In this document: piece by piece, positions 1-9,034 of the stretch | Position numbering within the stretch: the stretch's first letter is position 1 | Layout: each line of letters opens with the position of its first letter | From: Gammaproteobacteria bacterium | Lineage (GTDB): Bacteria > Pseudomonadota > Gammaproteobacteria > Woeseiales > Woeseiaceae | Direction of reading: 5' to 3' | NCBI GenBank assembly: GCA_002685275.1 | Contig: NYWX01000001.1 | Coordinates: forward strand, 1 to 46,278 | DNA: 46,278 bases | The notes under the pieces: model-generated | Database searches by the model: none | Told to the model about the DNA's origin: nothing | What the model saw: the letters and a program-made list of their open reading frames with translations, nothing else | Translations under genes and position numbers: made by a program

Positions 1-953
1 AGCTAGTAGCAGGAGCTAAAATCTCAACCTTAAAGAATGATGCAAGTAGCCGTCGTTATTTTAGATTAGAAAAGGGGACCAAGAGTTTTATTGCAGTAGA
101 TGCATCATTAGGTGGAAATTGTTTAGCATTTATTCAAATAGCAAAATATTTAAAAAAAATGAATCTTTGTGTACCACATATAATTGAAACTAATGTGGAA
201 AATAATTTTTTGCTGGTTTCTGATATGGGGAATGAGCAGTACTTTAATGCTTTTACATCAAATCCTGATGTAGCCAATACACTTCTCATTGATGCAATAG
301 ATTCAATATTGATAATGCAGAAAAGAGGCATTTCATATCAAGACAATTTAGCAAGTTATGATAATAGCTTATTAAATTTTGAACTTGAACTATTTAGAAA
401 ATGGTTTTGTAACAAACACTTAAATTTGAAATTTAATAAACTTGATAGAAAAGATTGGCAAGAATGTTGCGAATTTTTAATTGAGAATGCTTTAGGACAA
501 AAACAGGTTTTTGTTCATCGTGATTATCATTCTAAAAATCTTATGGTTTTACCAAAAAAGAATCCAGGTATCTTAGACTTTCAGGATGCAGTAAAAGGAC
601 CGTTAACTTATGATTTAGTTAGCCTCCTAAAAGACTGTTATATAAAAAGATCTCCAGATCAGATTCGTTCTTTAGCGCTTTATTTTCATAAAAATTTGGA
701 TAAAAATATTTTAAGTTATCTATCTGTAAATCAATTTATGACTAACTTTGAGTTAATGGGTTTACAAAGACATTTAAAGATAGCTGGAATTTTTTGTCGT
801 TTGAATTACCGAGAAAAAAAGTCAAGTTATATGCAGTATATTCACATTACACTCAGTTATATTGTTGAAATTACAAAAAAATATCCTGAGCTTGCATTTA
901 TCGATAATCTTATTAGAGGAAAGATAATGCAAACTTTGGCTCATACAAGATGA
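1..953 (+). CDS. amgK: N-acetylmuramate/N-acetylglucosamine kinase AmgK, 5' end missing
   Basis: Aminoglycoside-phosphotransferase-fold sugar kinase. AmgK phosphorylates the anomeric carbon of recycled MurNAc (or GlcNAc) in the cytoplasm, feeding MurU. The frame is open from base 3, so the gene enters from outside the window. The first ATG at 159 is internal, because the codons before it encode the family's N-terminal lobe signature (DASSRRYFRL near bases 42-71). The catalytic loop HRDYHSKN starts at base 516 and is followed by the metal-binding LDFQDA segment. About 316 residues are visible against roughly 340 in Pseudomonas AmgK, so only some 15-25 residues are missing. It overlaps murU by 4 bp (ATGA), so the two are translationally coupled. 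Family assignment rests on these motifs plus the murU neighbour; other APH-fold kinases would be the alternative. Confidence 0.9.
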   Translation, partial: LVAGAKISTLKNDASSRRYFRLEKGTKSFIAVDASLGGNCLAFIQIAKYLKKMNLCVPHIIETNVENNFLLVSDMGNEQYFNAFTSNPDVANTLLIDAIDSILIMQKRGISYQDNLASYDNSLLNFELELFRKWFCNKHLNLKFNKLDRKDWQECCEFLIENALGQKQVFVHRDYHSKNLMVLPKKNPGILDFQDAVKGPLTYDLVSLLKDCYIKRSPDQIRSLALYFHKNLDKNILSYLSVNQFMTNFELMGLQRHLKIAGIFCRLNYREKKSSYMQYIHITLSYIVEITKKYPELAFIDNLIRGKIMQTLAHTR

Positions 954-1600
954 AGGCTATGATTCTTGCTGCTGGACGTGGAGAAAGGTTAAGACCAATA
1001 ACAGACTCTATACCAAAAGCGCTTGCTAAGGTTCGTGGAAAAACTCTACTTGATAGACATTTAGAAAAGATTTATGAGGCAGGTATAAATGATGTAATAA
1101 TTAATATTGGCTGGAAGGGTGAGCAAATCAAAGAAAATTTATCCTCTAAGATACATTCTAAACTTAAGATTGAATTTAGTGACGAGGGTAATAATATTCT
1201 TGAGACAGGTGGTGGCATTTTTAATGCTTTAAGTTTGCTTGGAAAAGAATTTATAGTTATAAATGCTGATATTTTTACTGATATGCCAATACCTACAATA
1301 AATTTACCTAAAGAAAGTTTAGGCCATTTAATTCTTGTGCCATCACCAAGTTACTTTGAGCATGGCGACTTTGATCTTATTGATGGAAAAATTAAAAATA
1401 GTAATGTGCAAAATTTAAAGTTTAGTGGTGTAGCTAAATATAGGGCAGAATTGTTTGATGGTTGCCGCCAGGGTAAATTTTCAATTACACCATTATTACG
1501 AAAATATGCCGAGCTTAATTTAATCAATGGTTCTATATATAAAGGTTTTTGGTCTGACATAGGAACTCCTGAGCGCCTCACCGATTTAAAAAATCAATAA
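950..1600 (+). CDS. murU: N-acetylmuramate-1-phosphate uridylyltransferase MurU
   Basis: Nucleotidyltransferase that converts MurNAc-1-phosphate and UTP to UDP-MurNAc. It completes a salvage route to peptidoglycan precursor that bypasses de novo MurA/MurB synthesis. The 216-residue protein opens with the nucleotide-binding loop LAAGRGERLRP (residues 6-16) and K23, and has an N-A-D metal site in the stretch VINADIF. Length matches MurU (about 220) and is shorter than the related RfbA/GlmU-type enzymes, with no C-terminal hexapeptide domain. The ATG overlaps the amgK stop (ATGA). The gene ends 33 bp from the convergent lipB stop, and I see no convincing hairpin terminator in that AT-rich gap. 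Confidence 0.9.
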   Translation: MKAMILAAGRGERLRPITDSIPKALAKVRGKTLLDRHLEKIYEAGINDVIINIGWKGEQIKENLSSKIHSKLKIEFSDEGNNILETGGGIFNALSLLGKEFIVINADIFTDMPIPTINLPKESLGHLILVPSPSYFEHGDFDLIDGKIKNSNVQNLKFSGVAKYRAELFDGCRQGKFSITPLLRKYAELNLINGSIYKGFWSDIGTPERLTDLKNQ

Positions 1601-1633
1601 TCTTTTAATTTATTCTTAGATAAAAAAATCTTT

Positions 1634-2257
1634 TCAAAATTTTTTATATCTTTGAAAAAAACTAATTTGCTTCAAAAATAATGGCAAAAAATCACCAGCA
1701 GCATCTTCCAAGCTTAAATTAATACCTAGCCTCTGCAGATCAACCATTTTCATTTTAGAATAGCCACAAGGATTAATTCTTTCAAAGGGTTCAAGATCAA
1801 TAGAAACGTTTAGCGCCAAGCCATGGAAGCTGGATCCTCGGCGAATTCTTAGTCCTATACTGGCAAGTTTTCTATTATTTACGTAAACACCAGGAGCTTC
1901 TGGGCGTTTAGTTGCGTCAATGCTGTAGCTAGCTGCAAGATCGATGATACTTTGTTCAAGTGCAGTTAAAAGATCACGGACTCCTACTTTCATGCGCTGC
2001 AAATCTATTAATGGATATACCATCAATTGACCGGGGCCATGAAAAGTTACTTGACCTCCCCGATCTACTTCTATGACAGGAATTTTCCCCGGCGATAATA
2101 GGTGCTCCTTATTTGCATTAAGTCCCAAAGTGAAAACAGGAGGATGCTCAACGAACCAGATTGTATCAGGAGTATTTTCGTTACGATTATTTGTGAAATC
2201 CTGCATTTCTCGCCACAGTGGAATATAATCTTGTCTACCACGAAAGATGGCCTTCAT
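1634..2257 (-). CDS. lipB: Octanoyl-[acyl carrier protein]:protein octanoyltransferase LipB
   Basis: Transfers octanoate from octanoyl-ACP to the lipoyl domains of 2-oxoacid dehydrogenases and GcvH; LipA then inserts sulfur. In the 207 residues the signature RGGQVTFHGPGQ lies at 66-77, the catalytic lysine at K130 (RKLASIGLRI) and the acyl-thioester cysteine at C164 (NPCGY). The ATG overlaps the ybeD stop by 4 bp, making it the last gene of the long minus-strand cell-wall operon. In many gammaproteobacteria lipA follows directly. Here the next gene is murU on the opposite strand, so lipA must be elsewhere or absent. Confidence 0.96.
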   Translation of the reverse strand: MKAIFRGRQDYIPLWREMQDFTNNRNENTPDTIWFVEHPPVFTLGLNANKEHLLSPGKIPVIEVDRGGQVTFHGPGQLMVYPLIDLQRMKVGVRDLLTALEQSIIDLAASYSIDATKRPEAPGVYVNNRKLASIGLRIRRGSSFHGLALNVSIDLEPFERINPCGYSKMKMVDLQRLGINLSLEDAAGDFLPLFLKQISFFQRYKKF

Positions 2258-2526
2258 AATGCAATTAATACGTCATTATGACTTGAAACATCTTGGTAAA
2301 TATCATCAAGTTGTTGTTGACTAGATGCTGTTATTGTTATTGTCATTGCTACAAAGTTAGAGCCATCACTTAAATTAATCTTTATAGAGTCTTTATCGAT
2401 CGGACCTGCATGTTTTTCAACAAGTTTGTGTACCGTATTACGAAATTTTTGTGTATCTCTTCCCATTATCTTTATTGGAAATTTGCATGGAAAATCAATT
2501 AAGGAATCTTCAATCATATTACTCAA
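2254..2526 (-). CDS. ybeD: YbeD family (DUF493) small protein
   Basis: A 90-residue protein with the DUF493/YbeD ferredoxin-like alpha-beta fold: CxFPIKIMG near residues 14-22, then a GPID segment and a FVAMTITITA strand. YbeD proteins resemble ACT-type regulatory domains. Their molecular role is not settled, but the gene is conserved between dacA and lipB across gammaproteobacteria, and the same position is seen here. It overlaps dacA by 8 bp upstream and lipB by 4 bp downstream, so it is translated as part of the same message. Confidence 0.9.
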   Translation of the reverse strand: MSNMIEDSLIDFPCKFPIKIMGRDTQKFRNTVHKLVEKHAGPIDKDSIKINLSDGSNFVAMTITITASSQQQLDDIYQDVSSHNDVLIAL

Positions 2527-3685
2527 ACCAAAGATTGATTGTATCTTTTGTTCTTTGCCAAAATGTTCCTAAAGGGTTGTTTTCGAGAGCTCGAAGAGGG
2601 GCCACAAGAATTTCTTCTCCATCAAGGATTAAACTTAGATTAGCTACAGGCTGTCCAGCAACTATAGGCGCCATAATAGCCGAAGAAATCTCAAGCTGAG
2701 ATTGCAAATCATCATATGAGCCACGATTTAAAGTTATATATAGGTCTTCCAATACACCTAAACTTGAATATAAATTTTTAGATTTCCAAATTCTTGCTTC
2801 AGATACTTTTTGACCAGCTTTAAATAAAAGCTTAGTTTCAAAGAATCTGTAAGCATAATTTATTAATGCTTGACTACCATCAGATCGTGCTTTATTGCTT
2901 GATGTTCCAAGAACAATTGTAATAATTCTCATATCCTTTCTTTTTGCAGATGCTACCAAACAGTAACCAGCGGCTTCAGTGTAGCCTGTCTTAACTCCAT
3001 CCACAGTTTCATCTCGCCACAACAGATCATTTCGATTATTTTGTTTAATTTTATTAAATGTAAAATCTCTAATTGCATGCCATTTATAATATTCTGGAAA
3101 CTCTTCAACAATTGCGCGCGTTAATATTGCAAGGTCATGTGCTGATGTAATGTGATTTTTAGCTGGTAGTCCTGTTGAATTTTGGAAAATACTTGAATTC
3201 ATTCCCAGTGCTGCTGCATATTGGTTCATTAATTCGGCAAATACACTTTCGCTTCCAGCAATATGTTCTGCAAGTGCCACACTGGCATCATTACCTGATT
3301 GAACAATGATACCCATTAATAAATCTTTTACTTTTACTTTTTTGCCAACCTCAATAAACATTCGCGAACCTTTTGTACGCCATGCTTTTTCACTGACAAT
3401 TACCTCTTCTTCAAGCGAAATTTGACCTTGCTTTAAAGACTTAAAAATAACATAGGTTGTCATTATCTTAGTGAGGCTTGCAGGTGCTAAAGGTAGGTCA
3501 GCATTAAATGCTGCAATCTCATATCCTGTTTTGCTATCAATGACTAAATAGCTTTTAGCTCCAATTATAGGAGCAGTTGGCATAGGTTTTTGTGCTAATG
3601 AAAGTGTTGAAAATAAGAAAAGAAATGAAAATATGAGAACTTTGAAAAATCTAATAGGCATGTTATTTCTTCTTTTAATAATCAT
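2519..3685 (-). CDS. dacA: D-alanyl-D-alanine carboxypeptidase (PBP5/6 family)
   Basis: Low-molecular-mass penicillin-binding protein that removes the terminal D-Ala of peptidoglycan pentapeptides in the periplasm. A Sec signal peptide occupies roughly residues 1-32. The serine-protease triad is complete: S70-L-T-K73, S130-G-N132 and K232-T-G234. The C-terminal 20 residues (from about N369) form an amphipathic, Trp/Phe-rich helix typical of the PBP5 membrane anchor. Length 388 is normal. The start at 3685 is ATG. A second ATG at 3661 (residue 9) has a slightly better purine run upstream and would still leave a complete signal peptide. It sits 22 bp after rlpA in the elongasome operon. Confidence 0.95.
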   Translation of the reverse strand: MIIKRRNNMPIRFFKVLIFSFLFLFSTLSLAQKPMPTAPIIGAKSYLVIDSKTGYEIAAFNADLPLAPASLTKIMTTYVIFKSLKQGQISLEEEVIVSEKAWRTKGSRMFIEVGKKVKVKDLLMGIIVQSGNDASVALAEHIAGSESVFAELMNQYAAALGMNSSIFQNSTGLPAKNHITSAHDLAILTRAIVEEFPEYYKWHAIRDFTFNKIKQNNRNDLLWRDETVDGVKTGYTEAAGYCLVASAKRKDMRIITIVLGTSSNKARSDGSQALINYAYRFFETKLLFKAGQKVSEARIWKSKNLYSSLGVLEDLYITLNRGSYDDLQSQLEISSAIMAPIVAGQPVANLSLILDGEEILVAPLRALENNPLGTFWQRTKDTINLWFE

Positions 3686-3707
3686 AATTAATAATTATTG
3701 TACTTGG

Positions 3708-4526
3708 CTAATCCGTAATAAGATATTTATCTTTAATACCAAATGCTTCAAGGCTTTTAATAAGTAAATCATATTGAGCAACATTAATAATAGGACCAAT
3801 GCGTACACGATATAAAGTCTCAGTATTTATAAATTCTTCATGTATGAAAGCTTTATTAAATCTATAATTTAGAAGCTCAGAAAGACGTCGTTCAGCATTT
3901 TTGAGTTCTTTAAAGGCTCCCACTTGAACATAAATTTGATTTGGTGAGATTTGAGTAGTTGCAACTGGCGGTAAAGTTTTTTTTGTTGGTTTATCAAAAT
4001 TAATAGCTGTAACTTCCACTAAGCTAGTACCATCATTAACCATATCAAGTTTCATTGCAGCAGCATACGATAAATCAATTATACGATTTGTTACAAACGG
4101 ACCACGATCATTAACCCGAACGGTAATGGTTTTATTATTGCGTAAATTTCTAACATGGACATAAGTCGGTAAAGGCAGAGTCTTATGAGCTGCAGTCATT
4201 TTATACATGTCATAAATTTCTCTATTTGAGGTTAAATTTCCATGAAATTTACTTCCATACCATGAAGCAACACCGCTTTCTTGGTAATCAAAGCTGTTTT
4301 CCATAACTGTATAAGTTTTTTCTAAAACCTCATATTGAGGGCCATTTCCGAGATCACGTCCATTACCGTATTTGCTTCTAGCTTCTGGTTTTGGAACTGC
4401 ATCATCTGGTATTTCAGGAATGATTGATTTTCCAGGCCCATCACGTTGTATTTTTTTACCTCCACACCCAATCATGAAAACCATCAAAAAGAATAATAAT
4501 AAATTTTTATTCCTATAACTCATCAT
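3708..4526 (-). CDS. rlpA: Septal-ring/lytic transglycosylase lipoprotein RlpA
   Basis: Outer-membrane lipoprotein with a lipobox ending at C21 (MIGC), a double-psi beta-barrel RlpA domain at about 84-174 and a C-terminal SPOR domain at about 196-268 that binds denuded glycan. Pseudomonas RlpA is an active lytic transglycosylase that needs a Glu and a His eleven residues apart. The same spacing is present here as E103 and H114 in the stretch REIYDMYKMTAAHKT. This suggests the protein is enzymatically active rather than only structural as in E. coli. Translation overlaps mltB by 14 bp. Start is the first of two tandem ATGs. Confidence 0.94.
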   Translation of the reverse strand: MMSYRNKNLLLFFLMVFMIGCGGKKIQRDGPGKSIIPEIPDDAVPKPEARSKYGNGRDLGNGPQYEVLEKTYTVMENSFDYQESGVASWYGSKFHGNLTSNREIYDMYKMTAAHKTLPLPTYVHVRNLRNNKTITVRVNDRGPFVTNRIIDLSYAAAMKLDMVNDGTSLVEVTAINFDKPTKKTLPPVATTQISPNQIYVQVGAFKELKNAERRLSELLNYRFNKAFIHEEFINTETLYRVRIGPIINVAQYDLLIKSLEAFGIKDKYLITD

Positions 4527-5532
4527 TAGATTTCAAATTTATATTTTTGGAAATTTGTTGCCCCAATTGATGCACAGCAAGCGCATACATCACGTTGCGA
4601 TTATATTTTGTGATAACAAAAAAATTATGGAATCCAACCCAATGTTCCAAACCATTTTTACCTTTAAAGGTTAGAAGTTCACCTCTATTGTTTTTAGGTA
4701 AGTCGGTTGTGAACTGAACCCCTTCATTTTCTAGGGATTTTAAAGTATTTGATATTTTCAATATATTATTTGGCCTAGGAATTTTACCTTTCCAGTTTTT
4801 ACTTAGAGAGGCTCTTACAGCTACTTCTTCATTACTACGCCATTTATGTGCCAAAAAGTAATTTGCAATGCTGCCGCTAACATCAGCCCAATCATTCCAA
4901 ATATCCCGCTTTCCATTTCCGGAAGAATCTACAGCATATGCACGAAAACTTGAAGGCATAAACTGAGGTCTACCCATTGCTCCTGCATAAGATCCCATTG
5001 GTATTAATGGGTCTAATTCTTCTTCTCGAGTAAGAATAAAGAAATGTTTTAATTCTTTTTTAAAAAAATTTGAACGTGGAGGATATTGAAATGCTAGTGT
5101 CGCTAATGCGTCAATAACACGGTCTTTACCTGTAATACGACCAAAATAAGTTTCAACTCCAATAATGCCAACCAGTATTTCTATCGAAACGCCAGTCTCT
5201 CGTTCGATACGTTCGAGCATTTTTTTATTTTCTCTCCAAAAATTAACACCAATATTAACGCGTTCGTTAGTGATAAAGATTTTACGATAATCTTTCCAAC
5301 TAAGTGTGCGTTCGGCCGGCGCTGATATATGCTTGATAATACTTTTTTTTATTTTTGCTTTACTAAGTATCTCATTGAGATATGCACGATCAAACTTGTG
5401 ATCTCTGATCATTTCATCAATAAATTCGATCACATTATCTTGTTCAAGATTAATGGGTATTGTATCTGCAGAATAAACAGGAGTATTTAGAAATAATATT
5501 GTGCTAATAATTTTTAGGTTAAAAGTTTTCAT
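4513..5532 (-). CDS. mltB: Lytic murein transglycosylase B (GH103)
   Basis: Cleaves the MurNAc-GlcNAc bond of peptidoglycan to a 1,6-anhydro end. The catalytic glutamate is E127 in IIGVETYFGR, followed by the family blocks ATLAFQYPPRS (about 144-154) and AMGRPQFMPSSF (about 185-196). A loop around 202-212 (DSSGNGKRD) resembles the EF-hand-like calcium site of Slt35. The N-terminus is an ordinary Sec signal (cleavage near YSA-D22) with no lipobox cysteine, so this is predicted to be a soluble periplasmic enzyme rather than a lipoprotein like E. coli MltB. Its ATG shares one base with the rodA stop (TAATG). Confidence 0.94.
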   Translation of the reverse strand: MKTFNLKIISTILFLNTPVYSADTIPINLEQDNVIEFIDEMIRDHKFDRAYLNEILSKAKIKKSIIKHISAPAERTLSWKDYRKIFITNERVNIGVNFWRENKKMLERIERETGVSIEILVGIIGVETYFGRITGKDRVIDALATLAFQYPPRSNFFKKELKHFFILTREEELDPLIPMGSYAGAMGRPQFMPSSFRAYAVDSSGNGKRDIWNDWADVSGSIANYFLAHKWRSNEEVAVRASLSKNWKGKIPRPNNILKISNTLKSLENEGVQFTTDLPKNNRGELLTFKGKNGLEHWVGFHNFFVITKYNRNVMYALAVHQLGQQISKNINLKSNDEL

Positions 5533-6605
5533 TAGCGAGGTAATAACTTCCGATTTGATTGAATCGACATAAGAATACCGAATCCAACCATTAACGTCAC
5601 CATTGATGTTCCTCCCAGGCTTACTAATGGCAAGGGAACCCCCACAACTGGAACTATCCCAGTTACCATTGCAGTATTAATAAAAACATAAACAAGAAAA
5701 GTAAGACTAATTGAACCGGCAAGCAACCTGGAATAAGTATCGTGAGCTTGAATTGCAATGTATAGGCCTCGCCCAATTACAAACATATAAAGTGATAGCA
5801 GTCCAATGACTCCAAAAAGCCCAAACTCTTCACCTAAAACGGCAAAAATAAAATCCGTATGTCTTTCTGGGAGAAATTCGAGCTGTGCTTGCGAACCATT
5901 TGACCATCCTTTACCAAAAAGGCCTCCTGATCCAATTGCAATTTTAGATTGTATAATATTGTAGCCAGCCCCAAGAGGATCTCTGTCAGGATTAAATAAT
6001 GTTAGTACTCGCTGTTTTTGATATTCTTTCATGAAATTCCAAAGTAAAAATGCACCAGGAATAGATAATATCCCTAAACTGAGTATAAGCTTAAAGGACA
6101 TACCAGCAAGAATGATAACAATAATTCCTGAGGCAGCAATTAGAAGAGATGTGCCTAAGTCAGGCTGTTTTGCTATCAAGTAAGTTGGAGCCAATATTAG
6201 TACAGCAATAATTGCGATGTGCTTAAATCTTGGAGGCATTTCTCTTTCATGCAGAAACCAGGCAGTAGCCATTGGAACTGCTAGCTTCATTATTTCTGAG
6301 GGTTGAAATCGAATACCAATATTTAGCCATCGGCGAGCTCCTTGGCCAATTTCACCAATAGTCAGGACCAGCAAGAGTAAAAATAATCCAATAATAAAGA
6401 TCCATGGACTCCATCTTCTCAAAAATTCAGGCGATAATTGAGCAACAATAAACATCGCAAGGAAAGCGATACCCATATGAACTATTTGATTTGAAAGTAA
6501 TGTGTAGTTTTCCCCGGTGGCACTAAATAGCACAACTAATCCAAAACTACATATCATCGTAAGACCACTTAGAAGTGGAAAATCAATATTTAATTTTTTA
6601 AACAA
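5532..6605 (-). CDS. rodA: Peptidoglycan glycosyltransferase RodA (SEDS)
   Basis: Polytopic SEDS glycosyltransferase that polymerises lipid II during cell elongation together with PBP2. The 357 residues contain about ten membrane segments. The essential periplasmic aspartate is D251 in FLPERHTDFIFAV, and the GxGARRWLNIG and PLVSLGGTSM family blocks are intact. Order mrdA-rodA-mltB-rlpA-dacA matches the classical mrd locus. It starts 48 bp after mrdA, the largest gap in the operon, and no hairpin is evident there. FtsW is the only close alternative, but the mrdA partner and motifs favour RodA. Confidence 0.95.
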   Translation of the reverse strand: MFKKLNIDFPLLSGLTMICSFGLVVLFSATGENYTLLSNQIVHMGIAFLAMFIVAQLSPEFLRRWSPWIFIIGLFLLLLVLTIGEIGQGARRWLNIGIRFQPSEIMKLAVPMATAWFLHEREMPPRFKHIAIIAVLILAPTYLIAKQPDLGTSLLIAASGIIVIILAGMSFKLILSLGILSIPGAFLLWNFMKEYQKQRVLTLFNPDRDPLGAGYNIIQSKIAIGSGGLFGKGWSNGSQAQLEFLPERHTDFIFAVLGEEFGLFGVIGLLSLYMFVIGRGLYIAIQAHDTYSRLLAGSISLTFLVYVFINTAMVTGIVPVVGVPLPLVSLGGTSMVTLMVGFGILMSIQSNRKLLPR

Positions 6606-6653
6606 TTTTAGAAGATCCCATCAGTACAAATAGTTTTGCTGAGTAATATTTTT

Positions 6654-8558
6654 TTAATTTGCCACATTTTGGCTTTTTAAAAATTCATCCATAATGGTTT
6701 TAGCTATAGGTGCTGCTACACTGCTTCCACTGACACCATTTTCAATAATAACTGCAACTGCAATTTGCGGGTTTTCAAATGGTGCAAATGAGATAAACAG
6801 AGCATGATCTCTTTGATTTTCTTCGATTTCATTTTTGTCAAAACTTACATTTTGATCTACAGATATAATCTGAGCTGTACCACTCTTTCCTGCCATCTTA
6901 TAATTAGCACCAACGCCGACAGCTTTTGCTGTTCCCATTGGACCTTGCATGACTTTGTGCATTGCTTCTAAGACCTCACTCCAATATTGTTCATTGTCGA
7001 TACCAACATTATTTATTAAGAAAGGATCCACAAAGTTTTTGTTGCGGCTAATCGGATCTTCTGTAGCAGTAACAATATATGGGCGAAACCTTTTTCCTTT
7101 TTGAGCTAACGTTCCTACTGCGGAAGCTAGCTGTAAGGGAGTCGCAAGCATATATCCTTGACCAATTGCAGCTATAACCGTCTCTCCATGATACCAACGC
7201 TTATCATCTAGATCATTAAAAGTTTTTTGCTTCCATTCTTTGCTTGGAATGAGACCATTTTGCTCTCCAAAAATATCAATACCAGTTTTTTTACCAAGGC
7301 CAAATTGAGTCAAATATTTATGCATATTATCTATACCCAACTCATCACTGATTTCATAAAAATATACATTACATGATTGTGCGATCGCATTTTGTAAATC
7401 TACATGACCATGTCCTTGTGGTTTCCAATCAAGATATCGACGCTTATTTCCTTCTATTTGAAAATATCCCTTACAGAAAGTCCTATGTGTTAGATTGGTC
7501 GCACCAGTTTCTAGAGCAGCAAGAGAAAGCATGGGTTTAATGGTCGATCCTGGTGGGTAAGCGCCTCGCACTGCACGATTGAAAAGCGGGCGATCTGGAT
7601 CTTTTTCGAGTTCATTAAATTGTTTTTTACTCATACCTAGAGAAAAAATATTAGGATCAAAAGATGGCATACTTACTAAAGCGAGTATTTCTCCATTTCT
7701 TGGATCAAGAGCTACTATAGAACCTCTTTTACCTTCCAATTCTTTGGAAGCTATACGTTGTAATCTAGCATCTATACTTAAATAAACATTTAATCCTGGA
7801 TAAGGTGTTTCATCCATTGGTAATGAGCTCAAAAGCTTAGTTTTATCTGCAGGTACCTGTCTTCCGCGTGCATTAGTCATCAAGTGCTTAAACCCTACTT
7901 TACCATGTAATTTATTTTCAAAGCTTATCTCGACTCCTGTTTTTCCAGTGTAAGAACTACCAGCATATTCTGATGTATCTAAGCGTTTAAAGTCTTCTAT
8001 GCTTAATGCACCAACATACCCAACTACGTGTGCAAACAATTCTCCATGAGGATAATGACGCACAAGTCGGGGTTGAAAATTTACTCCTTGAAGGCGTGGA
8101 CGATGAATTGCAAAATTTGCAATTTCTTGTTCAGTCATTCGAAATTTTAAGGTAACTGGTTTAAATCTTTGTCGATTCGTACTCTGTTTTTTAAAGCGAG
8201 GTATATCTTGATAGTCGATAAGCCCAAGAGAAGCTAGTTTCTCTAAAGTATTATTTATATCAGTTACTTGTTCAGGAATTAGTTCGAGTTGGTAAGCCGG
8301 AAGATTTTCTGCAACTACTTCACCATTTCGATCAAATATTAATCCACGAATAGGAGGATCAGCTTGTATACGTATACGATTACCTTGAGATTTTTCTGCA
8401 AACAATTCATGGTTGAATACTTGCAACTGGATTAGTCTAGCAACCACAAGGCCCATTAAAAAAAATAATAATACTGAAATTATAATTGCACGACCTATGA
8501 AGAGTGTTCTTTCTTTGTGGTGATCCTTAATTGGCGATAAAAATTTTTTCCAAATCAT
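6654..8558 (-). CDS. mrdA: Penicillin-binding protein 2 (transpeptidase MrdA)
   Basis: Class B transpeptidase of the elongasome, anchored by one N-terminal membrane helix (about residues 22-45). I place the start at the ATG at 8558 because it overlaps the mreD stop as ATGA and gives 634 residues, almost exactly the E. coli PBP2 length. A longer reading frame from 8603 would add 15 residues deep inside mreD. Using the 634 numbering, the active-site Ser-x-x-Lys is S338-T-I-K341, the SxN motif is S395-C-N397, and a KSGTAQ motif follows near the C-terminus. The N-terminal pedestal domain (PPIRGLIFDRNG) is also present. Confidence 0.95.
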   Translation of the reverse strand: MIWKKFLSPIKDHHKERTLFIGRAIIISVLLFFLMGLVVARLIQLQVFNHELFAEKSQGNRIRIQADPPIRGLIFDRNGEVVAENLPAYQLELIPEQVTDINNTLEKLASLGLIDYQDIPRFKKQSTNRQRFKPVTLKFRMTEQEIANFAIHRPRLQGVNFQPRLVRHYPHGELFAHVVGYVGALSIEDFKRLDTSEYAGSSYTGKTGVEISFENKLHGKVGFKHLMTNARGRQVPADKTKLLSSLPMDETPYPGLNVYLSIDARLQRIASKELEGKRGSIVALDPRNGEILALVSMPSFDPNIFSLGMSKKQFNELEKDPDRPLFNRAVRGAYPPGSTIKPMLSLAALETGATNLTHRTFCKGYFQIEGNKRRYLDWKPQGHGHVDLQNAIAQSCNVYFYEISDELGIDNMHKYLTQFGLGKKTGIDIFGEQNGLIPSKEWKQKTFNDLDDKRWYHGETVIAAIGQGYMLATPLQLASAVGTLAQKGKRFRPYIVTATEDPISRNKNFVDPFLINNVGIDNEQYWSEVLEAMHKVMQGPMGTAKAVGVGANYKMAGKSGTAQIISVDQNVSFDKNEIEENQRDHALFISFAPFENPQIAVAVIIENGVSGSSVAAPIAKTIMDEFLKSQNVAN

Positions 8559-9034
8559 ATTCGATTTCGCAATCCTGATAAGGAAATCAAAATAAACGGC
8601 CATAGAGCCGTACTAGAAATAACTGGCCCCCAATAGTTCAAAAGTGGTGCATTATTATCGCCAACTCCATTAATCCAAAATAATAAAAATTGATATATTG
8701 CGAGGATTGGAAGAATTGTAAATGTTAATTGCAGTAACGGAAAAAAACGTATAATTAAGTGAAAACGAATAGTAATGAAAGCAATGAAACTGAATGCAAG
8801 GGCATGCTGCCCTAAAAATGATCCCTGAGTAACATCAATAAATATACCAATAATCCAGGCACTTCCAACACTCCAAATTTGAGGTGAATAAATAGCCCAG
8901 AAAATAATAAGTAATGCAATCCAGCTCGGGCGAAATGGATCAATAATTGATGGTAGTGGTAATAAAGTTAAAATCAACCCAATTAAGAACGTAAGCAAGG
9001 CAGGCAATCTATCGGCAACTCTATTCATTCTCAT
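8555..9034 (-). CDS. mreD: Rod shape-determining protein MreD
   Basis: Small, very hydrophobic inner-membrane component of the rod complex, 159 residues with five or six predicted helices. Sequence identity within this family is weak, but the signature GIFIDVTQGSFLGQHALAF and the position between mreC and mrdA make the call secure. The listed start overlaps mreC by 14 bp. A second ATG two codons later (9028) would reduce the overlap to 8 bp, and I cannot choose between them. Confidence 0.9.
   Translation of the reverse strand: MRMNRVADRLPALLTFLIGLILTLLPLPSIIDPFRPSWIALLIIFWAIYSPQIWSVGSAWIIGIFIDVTQGSFLGQHALAFSFIAFITIRFHLIIRFFPLLQLTFTILPILAIYQFLLFWINGVGDNNAPLLNYWGPVISSTALWPFILISLSGLRNRI

Noticed and set aside
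159..161. ATG at 159 as the start of the first gene
   Set aside because: The frame is open to base 3 and encodes the conserved AmgK N-terminal motif before it, so 159 is internal and the gene is cut by the window edge.
8559..8603. Longer mrdA start at 8603
   Set aside because: It would put 45 extra bases inside mreD; the ATG at 8558 gives the standard ATGA overlap and the normal PBP2 length.
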